Below the pieces are notes generated by a model, which worked only from the letters and a program-made list of their open reading frames with translations, made no database searches and had not been told where the DNA came from. A DNA stretch of 44,540 bases from Lentzea kentuckyensis. Its GTDB lineage: Bacteria > Actinomycetota > Actinomycetes > Mycobacteriales > Pseudonocardiaceae. Every line of letters starts with the position of its first letter. Within the stretch, counting starts at the first letter, position 1. The position numbers and the translations under genes are program-made. Location of the stretch: the NCBI RefSeq assembly GCF_002150765.1, contig NZ_MUYM01000020.1:47589-92128 (forward strand). Reading direction: 5' to 3'. Of the stretch, positions 30,993-40,191 are shown piece by piece.

Positions 30993-31008
30993 AGTGGACT
31001 AGACCACC
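30993..31008. promoter_or_regulatory. Putative DasR-responsive element (dre)
   Basis: AGTGGACTAGACCACC closely matches the 16-bp dre consensus (A[G/C]TGGTCTAGACCA[G/C]T) bound by the GntR regulator DasR in actinomycetes. It lies 72-87 bp before the GH18 start codon, where chitinase genes typically carry it. Confidence 0.7.
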
Positions 31009-31122
31009 ACTATCTGTCAAGAAGGTAGTCGAAAACCGGGTAGCGCCGTTCATGGCTAAGACCGGGTGCTCCGATCGGCGGGCATCGCTGATCTTGTCGG
31101 TGCAGCGTGGTGAAATCGAGTC

Positions 31123-34100
31123 GTGGCACTTCCACCCCAGCTGGTCCGCAGGAAGCCGGAGACGCGCCCGCGTCCCCGGTGGGACTCCGCTGCCCAGCGG
31201 GTCTTCGCGCACGAGGGATTCCTGCGGGTGCTCGGCGGTCCCGGCACCGGGAAGACGACGTTGCTGGCCGAACTGGCGGCGCACGTCGTGCTGGAGCAGG
31301 GGGCCGACCCGGAGAACGTGCTGGTGCTGACCGCGAACCGGCGGGCGTCCGTGGCGTTGCGCGCGCACATCACGCGGTTGCTGACGGGGCGGTTGTCCAC
31401 GATCCGCGAGCCGTTGGTGCGGACCGTCCACTCGTACGCGTTCGCGGTGCTGCGCAACCAGGCCGTGTTGCTCGGCGAGCCGCCTCCGCGGTTGCTGTCG
31501 GGCCCGGATCAGGACGCGATGGTCCGCGAGCTGCTCGCCGGCGACGTCGATCTGGGCGCCCTGCAGTGGCCGGAGCGGTTGCGCCCGGCGTTGGAGCTGC
31601 CGGGGTTCGCCCACGAGCTGCGGGATCTGCTGTTGCGGGCGGCCGAACGCGGGCTGGGGCCGGAGGACCTGATCGAGCTCGGTGAGGAACACGGGCGGGA
31701 CGAGTGGGTGGCGGCCGGCCGGTTCGGGGCGCAGTACGAGGCGGTGAACCTGCTGTCCGGCATGGACTCCGCGACGGCGTACGCGCCCGCCTACGACGCT
31801 GCCGAGCTCGTGTCGAGCGCCTATGCGGCGTTCGTGAACGACGAGGAGTTGCTGTTCGGCGAACGACGCCGGGTGCGGTACCTGCTGGTCGACGACGCGC
31901 AGCACCTCGATCCGATGCAGTACTCGTTGATCAGCTCGCTGGGGTCGGGTGCCGCCCGGTTCGTGCTGGCCGGTGATCCGGACCAGGCGATCTTCACGTT
32001 CCGCGGTGCCGATCCGGAGATCCTGCGGGACGTGCCGGGCGAGACCGTGGTGTTGCGGCAGTCGCACCGGATGATGCCCGAGGTCCGGGACGCGGTGGCA
32101 CGGCTGGCTGCCCGGTTGCCGGGTGCTTCTCCCACGCGTTCGGTGCTGCCTGCCGACGGCGAGGGGTCCGTGCAGGTGCGGTTGCTCGCGTCGTCCGCGC
32201 AGGAGGCGTCGTGGGTGGCCGACCAGTTGCGGCGCTCGCACCTGGCCGATGAGGTGCCGTGGTCGCAGATGGCGGTGGTCGTGCGGTCGGCGACGTTGTC
32301 CTTGCCGGTGTTGCAACGGGCGTTGCTCGCCGCCGGTGTGCCGGTGGCCGTGCCGTCGGACGAGTTGCCGTTGGCGCAGCAGCCTTCGGTGCGTCCGTTG
32401 CTGGCTCTCGTTCGGGCCGCCGCGTCGCCGGGGTCGTTGGACGAGGACACGGCGGCCATGCTGTTGTCGTCGTCCTACGGTGGCGCGGATCCGTTGGCGT
32501 TGCGGCGGTTGCGGCGGGGTCTGCGGCGGCTGGAGATGGCTGCCGGCGGTGATCGGCCGAGTGGCGAGTTGCTGGTCGAGGTCGTGGAGACCTCGGACCG
32601 GCTCGCCGCCCTGGAGGACGCGGAGTCGCTGCCCGCGCGGCGGATCGCGCACCTGCTGTCGTTGGCGCGCAAGGCGATCGAGGCCGGGAAGTCGGTCGAG
32701 GTCGTGCTGTGGGACCTGTGGACGGCGACCGGTCTGCAGGAGCGCTGGGTGGCGCAGTCGGCCCGGCGCGGGATGCCCGGCATGCAGGCGGACCGCGACC
32801 TGGACGCGATCGTGGCGTTGTTCGAGGCGGCCGCGAAGTACGTCGACCGGTTGCCGGGTTCTGGCGTCGCCGGTTTCGCGGACTACCTGGAGTCGCAACG
32901 GATCGTCGGCGACACGCTGGCGGCGGCGGCCCCGACCGGTGAGGCGGTGTCGGTGCTGACCGCGCACTCGGCGGCCGGTCGCGAGTGGGAGGTCGTCGCG
33001 GTGCCGGGCGTGCAGGAGGGCAGCTGGCCGGACCTGCGGCTGCGCGGCACGGTGCTGGGTGTCGAACGCATGGTGGACGTGCTGGCCGGGCTCGAACCGT
33101 CGGTGTCGGCGGTCGCGCCGATCCTGGCGGAGGAACGCCGGCTGTTGCTGGTGGCCGCGTCCAGGGCCCGGTCGAAGCTGCTGATCAGCGCGGTTCGCGG
33201 GGAGGACGAGCAGCCGTCGCGGTTCCTCGACGAGATCGAGTCGTCCGCCGAGGACGAACGGAAGCTGCATCGCCCGCAGCGTGGTCTGGTGCTGGGCGAA
33301 CTGGTCGGTGAGCTGCGCCGGGTGGTGTGCTCGGACACGGAGGATCCCGAACGCCGGTCGCGCGCGGCCGAGCAGCTGGCGCGGCTGGCCGAGGCCGGGG
33401 TGCCCGGTGCGCACCCGGAGTCCTGGTACGGCTTGGCGGAGGTGTCCATCGATGCTCCACTGTGGACGGAGGACCAGAAGGTCAGCGTGACGCCGTCGAC
33501 CATCGAGGTGATCACGAAGTGCCCGCTGCGGTGGGTGGTCGAGCGGCACGGCGGTCAGGACCCGGCCGAGTTGGCCTCGGTGACCGGCACGCTGGTGCAC
33601 GCCCTGGCGCAGGCGGCCGCGTCCGGGGCCGATTCGGCTCAGCTGCGGGTGAAGCTGGACGAGGCGTGGGCGGCGGTCGACGCGGGGGCGCCGTGGTTCT
33701 CCCGCCGCGAACGCCTGCGGGTGGAGAAGATGCTCGACACGTTCCTCGCGTGGCTGGCCATGAGCCGCAGTCAGCTCACGCAGGTGGCCGTCGAGGAGGA
33801 GATGGTCGTCGAGGTCCCGAAGCGCGACGGCGGCCCGTGGCTGCAGGTGCGCGGCCGGGTCGACCGCCTCGAACACGACGAGGACGGCCGTCCGGTCGTG
33901 ATCGACCTCAAGACCGGCAAGAGCCCGGTGTCCCGCGAGGCGTCGCAGGAACATCCGCAGCTGGCCGTCTACCAGCTGGCGTCGTCGCTGGGCGGCTTCA
34001 CGCACATCGGGCTCGGCACCGAGCCCGGCGGGGCCCGGCTGCTGTACGTGGCGAAGGAGGACAAGAAGACGGGTGCGGTCGAACGCACCCAGGCGCCGCT

Positions 34101-34260
34101 GGACGAGCAGGGGGTCCAGGCGTGGCTGGAGGTGGTGCAGGGTGCCGCGGAGTCCGTCCTGGGCCCGCTGTACACGGCGCGGGAGAACGCGGACTGCGAC
34201 CGTTGCCCGGCGCGCACGACGTGCCCGGTCCACCCGTCCGGGCGGCAAGTGAGTGAGTAA
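31123..34260 (+). CDS. adnA: AdnA, helicase-nuclease subunit
   Basis: A 1045-residue UvrD-like helicase with a C-terminal RecB-family nuclease, the AdnA subunit of the actinobacterial AdnAB double-strand break end-resection machine. Walker A is LGGPGTGKTTLL (about 37-48). Motif II reads VDDAQ (about 257-260), a weaker form than DEYQ, in line with AdnA being the minor motor. Others: AGDPDQAIFTFRGAD and VSVLTAHSAAGREWEVV. The nuclease has VIDLKTGK with Asp928. Cys800 with Cys1025, Cys1028 and Cys1034 (CDRCPARTTC) form an AddB-like [4Fe-4S] staple. GTG start. adnB follows after 98 bp. Length equals the mycobacterial protein as I recall it. Confidence 0.93.
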   Translation: MALPPQLVRRKPETRPRPRWDSAAQRVFAHEGFLRVLGGPGTGKTTLLAELAAHVVLEQGADPENVLVLTANRRASVALRAHITRLLTGRLSTIREPLVRTVHSYAFAVLRNQAVLLGEPPPRLLSGPDQDAMVRELLAGDVDLGALQWPERLRPALELPGFAHELRDLLLRAAERGLGPEDLIELGEEHGRDEWVAAGRFGAQYEAVNLLSGMDSATAYAPAYDAAELVSSAYAAFVNDEELLFGERRRVRYLLVDDAQHLDPMQYSLISSLGSGAARFVLAGDPDQAIFTFRGADPEILRDVPGETVVLRQSHRMMPEVRDAVARLAARLPGASPTRSVLPADGEGSVQVRLLASSAQEASWVADQLRRSHLADEVPWSQMAVVVRSATLSLPVLQRALLAAGVPVAVPSDELPLAQQPSVRPLLALVRAAASPGSLDEDTAAMLLSSSYGGADPLALRRLRRGLRRLEMAAGGDRPSGELLVEVVETSDRLAALEDAESLPARRIAHLLSLARKAIEAGKSVEVVLWDLWTATGLQERWVAQSARRGMPGMQADRDLDAIVALFEAAAKYVDRLPGSGVAGFADYLESQRIVGDTLAAAAPTGEAVSVLTAHSAAGREWEVVAVPGVQEGSWPDLRLRGTVLGVERMVDVLAGLEPSVSAVAPILAEERRLLLVAASRARSKLLISAVRGEDEQPSRFLDEIESSAEDERKLHRPQRGLVLGELVGELRRVVCSDTEDPERRSRAAEQLARLAEAGVPGAHPESWYGLAEVSIDAPLWTEDQKVSVTPSTIEVITKCPLRWVVERHGGQDPAELASVTGTLVHALAQAAASGADSAQLRVKLDEAWAAVDAGAPWFSRRERLRVEKMLDTFLAWLAMSRSQLTQVAVEEEMVVEVPKRDGGPWLQVRGRVDRLEHDEDGRPVVIDLKTGKSPVSREASQEHPQLAVYQLASSLGGFTHIGLGTEPGGARLLYVAKEDKKTGAVERTQAPLDEQGVQAWLEVVQGAAESVLGPLYTARENADCDRCPARTTCPVHPSGRQVSE

Positions 34261-34358
34261 GTGAGCGTTGACCTGCACGTTTCTGGGTTTCGAACGGTTG
34301 GCGAACACACCGTCCCGGGTGGTGCGGGCGCCCGCGGCGCGGGTAGGAAGATGTACCG

Positions 34359-37300
34359 GTGACCGTCAGCCCGTTTGAGATCGCTGAGGCGCTCGGGCTG
34401 AACAGGCCGACCCCCGAGCAGGCCGAGGTGATCGCCGCACCCGCTCAACCCGCGCTGGTCGTGGCGGGAGCCGGCGCCGGCAAGACCGAGACCATGGCCG
34501 CGCGCGTGGTGTGGCTGGTGGCGAACGGTCTGGTGCTGCCGGACCGGGTGCTGGGCCTGACGTTCACGCGCAAGGCGGCACGTCAGCTCGCGGATCGCGT
34601 GCGGGCGCGGTTGCGCCGGCTCGGCGGATCGTCCCTGCTGGACGAGCTGGACCCGAGCGGCGAGCGCAAGATGGCCGTGCTGACCGGTGAACCCGTGGTG
34701 CTGACGTACCACGCGTACGCCGGGCGGCTGGTGACCGAGCACGGCCTGCGGCTCCCGGTCGAGCCGGGCGTGCGGCTGCTGACCCAGACGGCGTCGTGGC
34801 AGCTCGCGCACCGCGTGGTGTCGACGTGGGCGAAGGATCTGGACACGGACAAGGTGCCCGCCACGGTCACCGGCTACCTGCTGTCGCTGGCCGGCGAACT
34901 GGGCGAGCACCTGGTGACGCCGGAGGCGTTGGAAGCGCACGCCACCGAGCTGTGCGCGTTGATCGAGAACGCTCCGAAGGCGCCCCGGCAGCGCGACGCG
35001 TTGCCGGAAAAGTTGCGCGAAGTCGTTGCAGCACAACGGTTGCGGGTCGCTCTGCTGCCGTTGCTGGAGGCGTACCAGCAGCGCAAGCGCAAGGAAGCCG
35101 CGCTGGACTTCGCGGACCAGATGTCACTGGCCGCGCAGCTCGCCGCGTTCCCCGAGGTGTCGTCCGGCGAGCGCGAACGCTATGGCGCCGTTCTGCTGGA
35201 CGAGTACCAGGACACCGGACACGCGCAGCGCGTGCTGTTGCGGTCGTTGTTCGGCGACGGCGAGCCGATGCCCGTGACGTCGGTGGGCGACCCGGCGCAG
35301 GCGATCTACGGCTGGCGTGGGGCGTCCGCGGCGAACCTGCCGCGCTTCGCCGAAGACTTCCCGCCGACCAGGAAGTTCGGGCTGCTGACCAGTTTCCGCA
35401 ATCCGCCGGAGGTTCTGGAGCTGGCGAACGCCGTGTCGTTGCCGCTGCGCGAAGCCGGTCTGGAGGTCGACGAACTGCGCGCGCGGCCCGGCGCCGGTCC
35501 CGGTGACGTGCGTCTGGCCCTGCACGAGGACATCCGCCAGGAGCTCGACTGGATGGCGGACAACTTCGCGGCGCAGTGGGAAGCGCACCTCGACATCGAG
35601 GGCGTGCCGCCGACCGCCGCCGTGCTGGTGCGCCGCCGTTCGGACATGGCGGCGATCGCGGCGGCGTTGCGCGAGCGCGGGCTGCCGGTCGAGGTCGTGG
35701 GCCTCGGCGGGTTGCTGGACGAACCCGAGGTGCGAGACCTGGTCTCGGCGCTGCGGGTGCTGGTGGATCCGTTGGCCGGCACAGCCGCGGCTCGGCTGCT
35801 GACCGGTTCGCGCTGGCGGCTGGCCGCCGTCGACCTGGCCGCGTTGTGGTCACGGGCCAGGGATCTGGCGGGTGTCGCACCCCGACAGTCCGTTGTGGAC
35901 GATCCGCTGCTGGTGCTGGCGGACGCACTGCCCGGCGAACACGCGGAACAGGCCGGTCTGGCCGACGCGCTGGACGATCCCGGCGACCCGGACGCCTACT
36001 CGCAGGACGGCTACCGGCGGATCCGGCGGCTCGGCGGCGAGCTGGCGGCGTTGCGGCGCAGGCTCGACCAACCGCTGCCCGAACTGGTGGCTGACGTCGA
36101 ACGCACGTTGTTGCTGGACATCGAGTCGATGTCGCGCCCGGGCATGGTCGGCCGCGCGCACCTCGACGCCTTCTCCGACGTGGTCACGGACTTCGCGGCG
36201 GCCAGTCCGTCCGCGACCCTGCCCTCGCTGCTGGACTACCTCTACACCGCCGAACACGCCGAGGACGGCCTGGAACCCGGCGAGGTCGAGGTGTCCGAGG
36301 ACCGCGTCCAGATCCTCACCGTCCACTCCGCCAAGGGTCTGGAGTGGCGGATCGTCGCGCTGCCGCACCTGGTGCGCGACGTGTTCCCCGGCCGCAAGAA
36401 GTCCTCGTGCTGGCTCAAGGCCGTGACCGAACTCCCCGCGTCGCTGCGCGGTGACTCGGCCGACCTGCCGGTGTTGAAGCTGTCCGCCGGCTTCAACCGC
36501 AAGGAGGTCGACGAGGCGCTGACCATCCACGCCGAGGAGTTCGAGGACCGCCGTCTGGTCGAGGAACGCCGGCTCTTCTACGTGGGCGTGACGCGCGCCG
36601 AGCACACCCTGTTCATGTCGGGGCACTGGTGGTCGGAGTCCGGCGAGAAGCCCAAGGGCCCCTCGGTGTTCCTGCAGGAGATGCACGAGGTCCTGCAGCG
36701 CGACAACCCGCCTGGCGACATCTCCGCGTGGGCTCCCGAACCCGACGTGGACACCCCGAACCCGCTCGCGGAGGACGTGAAGACCTCCCAGTGGCCCGCC
36801 GACCCCCTGGGCAAACGCCGGGACGCCGTGGTCGAGGGCGCCACGATGGTGCTGGCCGCCCTCGACTCCCTGCGCCACGCTCCGCCAGAGCCGTTGCCGC
36901 TGATCTTCGAGGAGGTCGCGCCGGAGGTCGTAGAGGAGGAGGACTACCCGCCGCCTGTCGACGAGCCGCCGGACGACGACTTCCCACCAGAGCCCGAACC
37001 ACTGCCCGACGACGTGGTGCCCGACGACCCGGAGATGCCGGAGGAGGACGATCCGGACGGCTGGGCCCGCGACGTCGACGTGCTGCTGGCCGAACGCGCC
37101 GCCGCCCAGAACCGCCGCGAACAGGTCGAGCTGCCCGACCACCTGTCGGTCTCCCAACTGGTGGAGCTGGCCAAGGACCCGGACGCGCTGGCCCGCCGGT
37201 TGCGCCGGCCCCTGCCGTTCCCGCCGAACCCGTTGGCGCGCCGCGGCACGGCTTTCCACACCTGGCTGGAGAACCGCTTCGGTGCCACCCGGCTGCTCGA

Positions 37301-37718
37301 CATCGACGAACTGCCCGGCGCGGGCGACGCCGACGCCGCACCGGACGCGGATCTGGAGAAGCTGAAGGAGGCGTTCCTGCGGAGCGCCTGGGCGGACCGG
37401 ACGCCGCACGACGTCGAGGTGCCGTTCGAGGCGGAGTTCGACGGGATCTCGGTGCGGGGCCGGATGGACGCCGTGTACCGCGACCCGGACGGCTGGACCG
37501 TCGTGGACTGGAAGACCGGCGCGGTGCCGGACGCCGAGGCCCTGCCGGCGCTGTCGGTGCAGCTCGCCGCGTATCGGCTGGCCTGGGCCGCGCTGATGGG
37601 GGAGCCGCTGGAGAAGGTGCGGGCCGCGTTCCACTACGTGCGGCACGATCACACGGAACGGCCGGCGGACCTGCTGGACGAGCAGGGGCTGAAGGACCTG
37701 ATCCGGTCCGTGGAGTGA
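34359..37718 (+). CDS. adnB: AdnB, helicase-nuclease subunit
   Basis: A 1119-residue partner of AdnA and the expected lead motor. Q-motif LNRPTPEQAEVIAAP; Walker A VAGAGAGKTETM (about 31-42); motif II LLDEYQDTGHAQ (about 280); motif III GDPAQAIYGWRGA; motif V ILTVHSAKGLEWRIV; motif VI ERRLFYVGVTRAEH. The nuclease domain has GTAFHTWLE, GRMDAVY and VVDWKTG, but no cysteine cluster, as expected. Between helicase and nuclease lies an acidic, proline-rich linker (about 850-900), made almost wholly of Asp, Glu and Pro. GTG start; the stop is 2 bp from the convergent gene at 37720. Confidence 0.93.
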   Translation: MTVSPFEIAEALGLNRPTPEQAEVIAAPAQPALVVAGAGAGKTETMAARVVWLVANGLVLPDRVLGLTFTRKAARQLADRVRARLRRLGGSSLLDELDPSGERKMAVLTGEPVVLTYHAYAGRLVTEHGLRLPVEPGVRLLTQTASWQLAHRVVSTWAKDLDTDKVPATVTGYLLSLAGELGEHLVTPEALEAHATELCALIENAPKAPRQRDALPEKLREVVAAQRLRVALLPLLEAYQQRKRKEAALDFADQMSLAAQLAAFPEVSSGERERYGAVLLDEYQDTGHAQRVLLRSLFGDGEPMPVTSVGDPAQAIYGWRGASAANLPRFAEDFPPTRKFGLLTSFRNPPEVLELANAVSLPLREAGLEVDELRARPGAGPGDVRLALHEDIRQELDWMADNFAAQWEAHLDIEGVPPTAAVLVRRRSDMAAIAAALRERGLPVEVVGLGGLLDEPEVRDLVSALRVLVDPLAGTAAARLLTGSRWRLAAVDLAALWSRARDLAGVAPRQSVVDDPLLVLADALPGEHAEQAGLADALDDPGDPDAYSQDGYRRIRRLGGELAALRRRLDQPLPELVADVERTLLLDIESMSRPGMVGRAHLDAFSDVVTDFAAASPSATLPSLLDYLYTAEHAEDGLEPGEVEVSEDRVQILTVHSAKGLEWRIVALPHLVRDVFPGRKKSSCWLKAVTELPASLRGDSADLPVLKLSAGFNRKEVDEALTIHAEEFEDRRLVEERRLFYVGVTRAEHTLFMSGHWWSESGEKPKGPSVFLQEMHEVLQRDNPPGDISAWAPEPDVDTPNPLAEDVKTSQWPADPLGKRRDAVVEGATMVLAALDSLRHAPPEPLPLIFEEVAPEVVEEEDYPPPVDEPPDDDFPPEPEPLPDDVVPDDPEMPEEDDPDGWARDVDVLLAERAAAQNRREQVELPDHLSVSQLVELAKDPDALARRLRRPLPFPPNPLARRGTAFHTWLENRFGATRLLDIDELPGAGDADAAPDADLEKLKEAFLRSAWADRTPHDVEVPFEAEFDGISVRGRMDAVYRDPDGWTVVDWKTGAVPDAEALPALSVQLAAYRLAWAALMGEPLEKVRAAFHYVRHDHTERPADLLDEQGLKDLIRSVE

Positions 37719-37719
37719 G

Positions 37720-38256
37720 TCAGGCTCCGGCAGGCGCGTGCGAGGCCTTCAGGACCCGTTCGTAGAGGACCTCGAGCAGCCACCGGCCGAACAGGGACGG
37801 ACCGAACTCGGGTGAGCGGTCCTCCGGCGGCACCATGAGGTCGACGGTGGAGTCGTCGGCCACCACCACGCCGATGCCGTAGTAGTCGAGTTCGATGTAC
37901 GACCAGGCCTGGGACTCGTCGGTGCGGGGAAGCATCACCGCGCACGGGGCCAGGGTCAGCAGGGTGCCGCACGACTGGAGGGCGCGGTCCGTAGTGGACT
38001 CGCTGACCAGGACACCCACGAGTTCGACGGCGGCTACCGGGAGGCGGTCGTGGGCCTCCGGCTCGAACCAGGAGCGGAACCAGGACGGGTCGGCTCTCGG
38101 CGGCCAGCCGTTCTGAGTTCTCCACTCGTGCACGTCGGGCAGCAAACGCACTACCGCGGACACCTGCTGGCCCAGCACGGCGACGTCGGGAACGACGACT
38201 CCGTCCCAGCCGAGCGCGGTTGCGGCGCGCTGAAGAAGCGTGTGCACAGGGCGCAT
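37720..38256 (-). CDS. Hypothetical protein
   Basis: A 178-residue protein I do not recognise. It has no signal peptide or membrane segment. The middle contains WPPRADPSWFRSWFEPEAHD, and the C-terminal third contains AWSYIELDYYGIGVVVADD; a beta-rich fold is possible. The codon pattern fits the genome. The ATG at 38256 has no clear ribosome site; a GTG at 38244 is an alternative. Its stop is 2 bp from the adnB stop (convergent), so the two transcripts must overlap. Confidence 0.7.
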   Translation of the reverse strand: MRPVHTLLQRAATALGWDGVVVPDVAVLGQQVSAVVRLLPDVHEWRTQNGWPPRADPSWFRSWFEPEAHDRLPVAAVELVGVLVSESTTDRALQSCGTLLTLAPCAVMLPRTDESQAWSYIELDYYGIGVVVADDSTVDLMVPPEDRSPEFGPSLFGRWLLEVLYERVLKASHAPAGA

Positions 38257-38323
38257 CCTAGGGTTGCTCGCGCGGAAAATGACAGCGTTTGCGGGATACT
38301 TGGTTAAGGATTACCCAGGGTGG

Positions 38324-38704
38324 TCATGGAGTTGCTTTGGCCACTTTCCAGGCCCAAGCCACGAGCGGGATCTGCAGTGGCAGGCGACCATACGCCAGGG
38401 CTCGGGCCCTCGGCGACTTGTGGCGGAAATCCAGAGCCATTTTCACATTCGCCGGGAAGACGGCGACGAACAACACCGCGGCGGCCAAGCCGCCCAGGCG
38501 ACGTGTTCGGGGCAGGGCCACCGCGGTGGCCACGGCGAGTTCGGCTGCGCCGGACGCATAGGTCCACTGCCTCGGGGTGCCGGGCAGTGAGCGGGGGACG
38601 ATCGCGTCGTAGAACTTCGGCCTGGTGAAGTGGGTCGCACCCGCCAGACCGAGCAGTGCTGCCAATGCCATCGCCGACCGCGCTCGGGAACGGTTCGGTT
38701 CCAT
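38324..38704 (-). CDS. DoxX-like small membrane protein
   Basis: A 126-residue protein with about four hydrophobic segments, resembling the DoxX family: AMALAALLGLAGATHFTRPK, then YDAIVPRSLPG, ASGAAELAVATAVALPRTRR, LGGLAAAVLFVAVFPANVKM and a C-terminal segment. Such proteins sit in the cytoplasmic membrane; roles are mostly unknown, with links to quinol or thiosulfate oxidation and stress in some members. It is divergent from the M20 peptidase, with an inverted repeat (38721-38737) between the two starts. Confidence 0.82.
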   Translation of the reverse strand: MEPNRSRARSAMALAALLGLAGATHFTRPKFYDAIVPRSLPGTPRQWTYASGAAELAVATAVALPRTRRLGGLAAAVLFVAVFPANVKMALDFRHKSPRARALAYGRLPLQIPLVAWAWKVAKATP

Positions 38705-38720
38705 GCGGTCACCCTGTCAT

Positions 38721-38737
38721 GCCTACGCCGCGTAGGC
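38721..38737. promoter_or_regulatory. Inverted repeat in the DoxX/M20 divergent promoter
   Basis: GCCTACG-CCG-CGTAGGC is a perfect 7-bp inverted repeat located 17 bases before the DoxX start and 30 before the peptidase start. It is a candidate operator; the regulator is unknown. Confidence 0.5.
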
Positions 38738-38752
38738 GAGGTGGGGCTGGCC

Positions 38753-38758
38753 TATTCT
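38753..38758 (+). promoter_or_regulatory. Putative -10 box of the M20 peptidase gene (leaderless)
   Basis: TATTCT lies 8 bases before the GTG at 38767, and no ribosome site is visible, so a leaderless message is likely. Confidence 0.45.
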
Positions 38759-38766
38759 CCACGAGC

Positions 38767-40191
38767 GTGGCAGGTGATTCTCATCATCCCGAACGCGCCG
38801 CAGTCGCCGCGCTGACCGAATCCTTCGTGGCCGGGCTCTGCGAGTGGATCAAGATTCCGTCGATCGGCGTCGACCCGGCGCACCGCGTTGACGTGCACAG
38901 ATCCGCCGAGTGGCTGGCGAACCAGCTGCGTGCGGATGGCTGGCCGGAGATCCAGATCTGGGGCGAGGGACCCGCGCTGCCCGCGGTCTACGCGTGCTGG
39001 CCGGCCGCGGATCCGAAGGCGCCGACCGTGCTCGTCTACGGTCACCACGACGTGCAGCCGGTCGATCCGGTCGAACGTTGGCATCATCCGCCGTTCGAGC
39101 CCGTGATCAGCGGCGATGAGATCAGAGGCCGTGGCGCCAGCGACGACAAGGGGCAGGTCGCTATGCACCTGCTCGCGGTCAAGGCGCATCTCGCCGCAAC
39201 CGGGCAAAGCGCGCCGAGCGTCACGCTGAAACTCTTCATCGAGGGTGAGGAGGAATCGGGTTCCCCACATCTGCGAAAACTGCTCGAAGACCACAAAAGG
39301 GATCTCGACTGCGACCTCGTGGTGTTCACGGACACGGCGTTGCACGAACGCGGGGCGCCCACCGTCAACACCGGGCAGCGGGGTGTTCTCGGCGGCGAGA
39401 TCACGTTCTTCGGCGGCACCGAGGACGTCCATTCCGGGCGCGCGGGCGGTGCGATTCCGAACCCCGCGACCGCACTGGCGAGGCTGATCGCCGCGCTGCA
39501 CGACGACAACGGCCGGATTCAGCTCGAAGGCTTCTACGACGACGTCCGCGAACCGTCCGCGCAGGAGCGGGAGGACTACGCCGCGCTGCCGTTCGACGAG
39601 CAGAAGTGGTTGGCGCACAACGGAGGCGGCGCGCAGGCGGTCAGCGGCGAGCCCGGCTACACGACGCTCGAACGGATCTGGGTCCGGCCGACCGCCGAGG
39701 TCAACGGGATCAGCGGCGGCTACACCGGCCCCGGCCTGAAGACGATCATTCCGGCGACCGCGACGGCGAAGATCAGCTTCCGGCTGGTGCCGGACCAGCA
39801 TCCGGCGAAGGTCAAGGACCAGCTCGAGGAGTTCGTCGCGAAGCACACGCCGGCGGGCATCCGGGCAGAGGTCAGCTTCCGCGGCGAGGGCGTGCCGCCG
39901 TACGCCATCAGTCCGGACGACCCGGCCAACGCGACGGTCAAGGAGGCGCTGGAACTCGCGCTCGACCAGCCGGTCAGGTTCGCGCGGGCCGGCGGATCGG
40001 GGCCCGCGGCGGTGTTGCAGGCGTGGCTCGGGGTGCCCCTCGTCTACCTCGGCGCGACCTTGCCGGATGATCGCGTGCACGCGCCGAACGAGCGCGTTGT
40101 GGTGCCGTTGCTCCTCAAAGGCGCGGAGGCGGCTGCTCACCTGTGGCGGATGCTTGCCCAAGAGGATGTGGCGATGGGATTGACTCGATGA
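38767..40191 (+). CDS. M20 family dipeptidase/metallopeptidase
   Basis: A 474-residue cytoplasmic zinc peptidase of family M20. Metal-site motifs are VLVYGHHDVQPVD, RGRGASDDKGQ (bridging Asp), FIEGEEESGS (Glu pair) and DRVHAPNE near the C-terminus; the dimerisation insert lies between (about 225-360). Length is normal for CNDP-type dipeptidases. I chose the GTG at 38767 (MAGDSHHPERAAV); a longer open frame from 38656 runs through the promoter and is unlikely. Its stop overlaps the ATG of the ion channel by 4 bp, so they are cotranscribed. Substrate is probably small peptides. Confidence 0.91.
   Translation: MAGDSHHPERAAVAALTESFVAGLCEWIKIPSIGVDPAHRVDVHRSAEWLANQLRADGWPEIQIWGEGPALPAVYACWPAADPKAPTVLVYGHHDVQPVDPVERWHHPPFEPVISGDEIRGRGASDDKGQVAMHLLAVKAHLAATGQSAPSVTLKLFIEGEEESGSPHLRKLLEDHKRDLDCDLVVFTDTALHERGAPTVNTGQRGVLGGEITFFGGTEDVHSGRAGGAIPNPATALARLIAALHDDNGRIQLEGFYDDVREPSAQEREDYAALPFDEQKWLAHNGGGAQAVSGEPGYTTLERIWVRPTAEVNGISGGYTGPGLKTIIPATATAKISFRLVPDQHPAKVKDQLEEFVAKHTPAGIRAEVSFRGEGVPPYAISPDDPANATVKEALELALDQPVRFARAGGSGPAAVLQAWLGVPLVYLGATLPDDRVHAPNERVVVPLLLKGAEAAAHLWRMLAQEDVAMGLTR

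Noticed and set aside
30988..34308. Long minus-strand open frame opposite adnA
   Set aside because: Antisense shadow of a clearly recognised AdnA; rich in Arg, His and Gln with no motif.
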